Shown: positions 6,211 to 6,261 of the stretch, piece by piece
Numbering within the stretch: the first letter of the stretch is position 1
Layout: each line of letters begins with the position of its first letter
From: an uncultured Treponema sp.
Lineage (GTDB): Bacteria > Spirochaetota > Spirochaetia > Treponematales > Treponemataceae
NCBI GenBank assembly: GCA_946611835.1
Contig: CAMOEE010000146.1
Coordinates: 1-6,261 of the forward strand
DNA: 6,261 nt
Direction: 5' to 3'
Notes under the pieces: generated by a model
Told to the model about the DNA's origin: nothing
The model's database searches: none
Seen by the model: only the letters and a program-made list of their open reading frames with translations
Position numbers and translations under genes: made by a program

Positions 6211-6261
6211 AGATGAAAGATGAAAGATGAAAGATGAAAGATGAAAGATGAAAGATGAAAG
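6207..6261. repeat. Perfect tandem heptamer array (TGAAAGA)n, cut by the window end
   Basis: Seven exact copies of TGAAAGA (6207-6255) are followed by six bases of an eighth; the true length is unknown because the window ends inside it. On the plus strand every frame meets TGA within 21 bp. On the minus strand (TCTTTCA)n is open in all frames, but mraY has an in-frame TAA between the array and its start, so the array is not part of that protein. It begins at the expected -35 position of mraY and extends upstream, where a change in copy number by slippage could alter promoter context. Confidence 0.97.

Noticed and set aside
6207..6261. The heptamer array as part of a CRISPR or as a coding repeat
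   Set aside because: The units are 7 bp with no spacers. Plus-strand frames all hit TGA, and the minus-strand frame is separated from mraY by a stop codon.

Overview
The window suggests a spirochaete, most probably of the Treponema lineage. This is an inference from protein character (a divergent MraY with a PLHDH loop, a divergent RpoN, a DUF1015 protein and a COG1101-type ABC ATPase) and from the moderate base composition. No rRNA or other decisive marker is present. It looks like ordinary chromosome: five intact genes, very short intergenic gaps, and no phage, insertion sequence, CRISPR array or tRNA.

Layout, left to right. (1) A plus-strand ABC-transporter ATPase (12-809), probably the last gene of an importer operon that begins before the window. 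(2) A 55-bp gap filled by an inverted array of 7-bp repeats that can fold into a long hairpin, where the ATPase gene meets the convergent DUF1015 gene (864-2183, minus). (3) A 47-bp divergent promoter region between the DUF1015 gene and rpoN (2231-3790, plus; sigma-54). (4) A 76-bp gap with a well-formed promoter and Shine-Dalgarno site, then an M20-family metallohydrolase (3867-5108, plus). (5) mraY (5105-6175, minus), whose stop codon overlaps the M20 stop through a shared CTAG. (6) At the right edge, upstream of mraY, a perfect tandem array of the heptamer TGAAAGA that runs off the end of the window. No stretch of more than 300 bases lacks a gene.

The genes do not form an obvious single pathway: nutrient import (ABC ATPase), alternative transcription initiation (RpoN), peptide or amino-acid derivative hydrolysis (M20), lipid I synthesis for peptidoglycan (MraY), and one protein of unknown role (DUF1015). 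I found no convincing undescribed multi-gene system. The most interesting signals are in the non-coding DNA. Two unrelated 7-bp repeat arrays sit in two of the short gaps. Three of the five genes (DUF1015, rpoN, mraY) have a -10 hexamer ending only 6-7 nt before the ATG and no Shine-Dalgarno sequence, which predicts leaderless mRNAs. The other two genes have clear ribosome binding sites.
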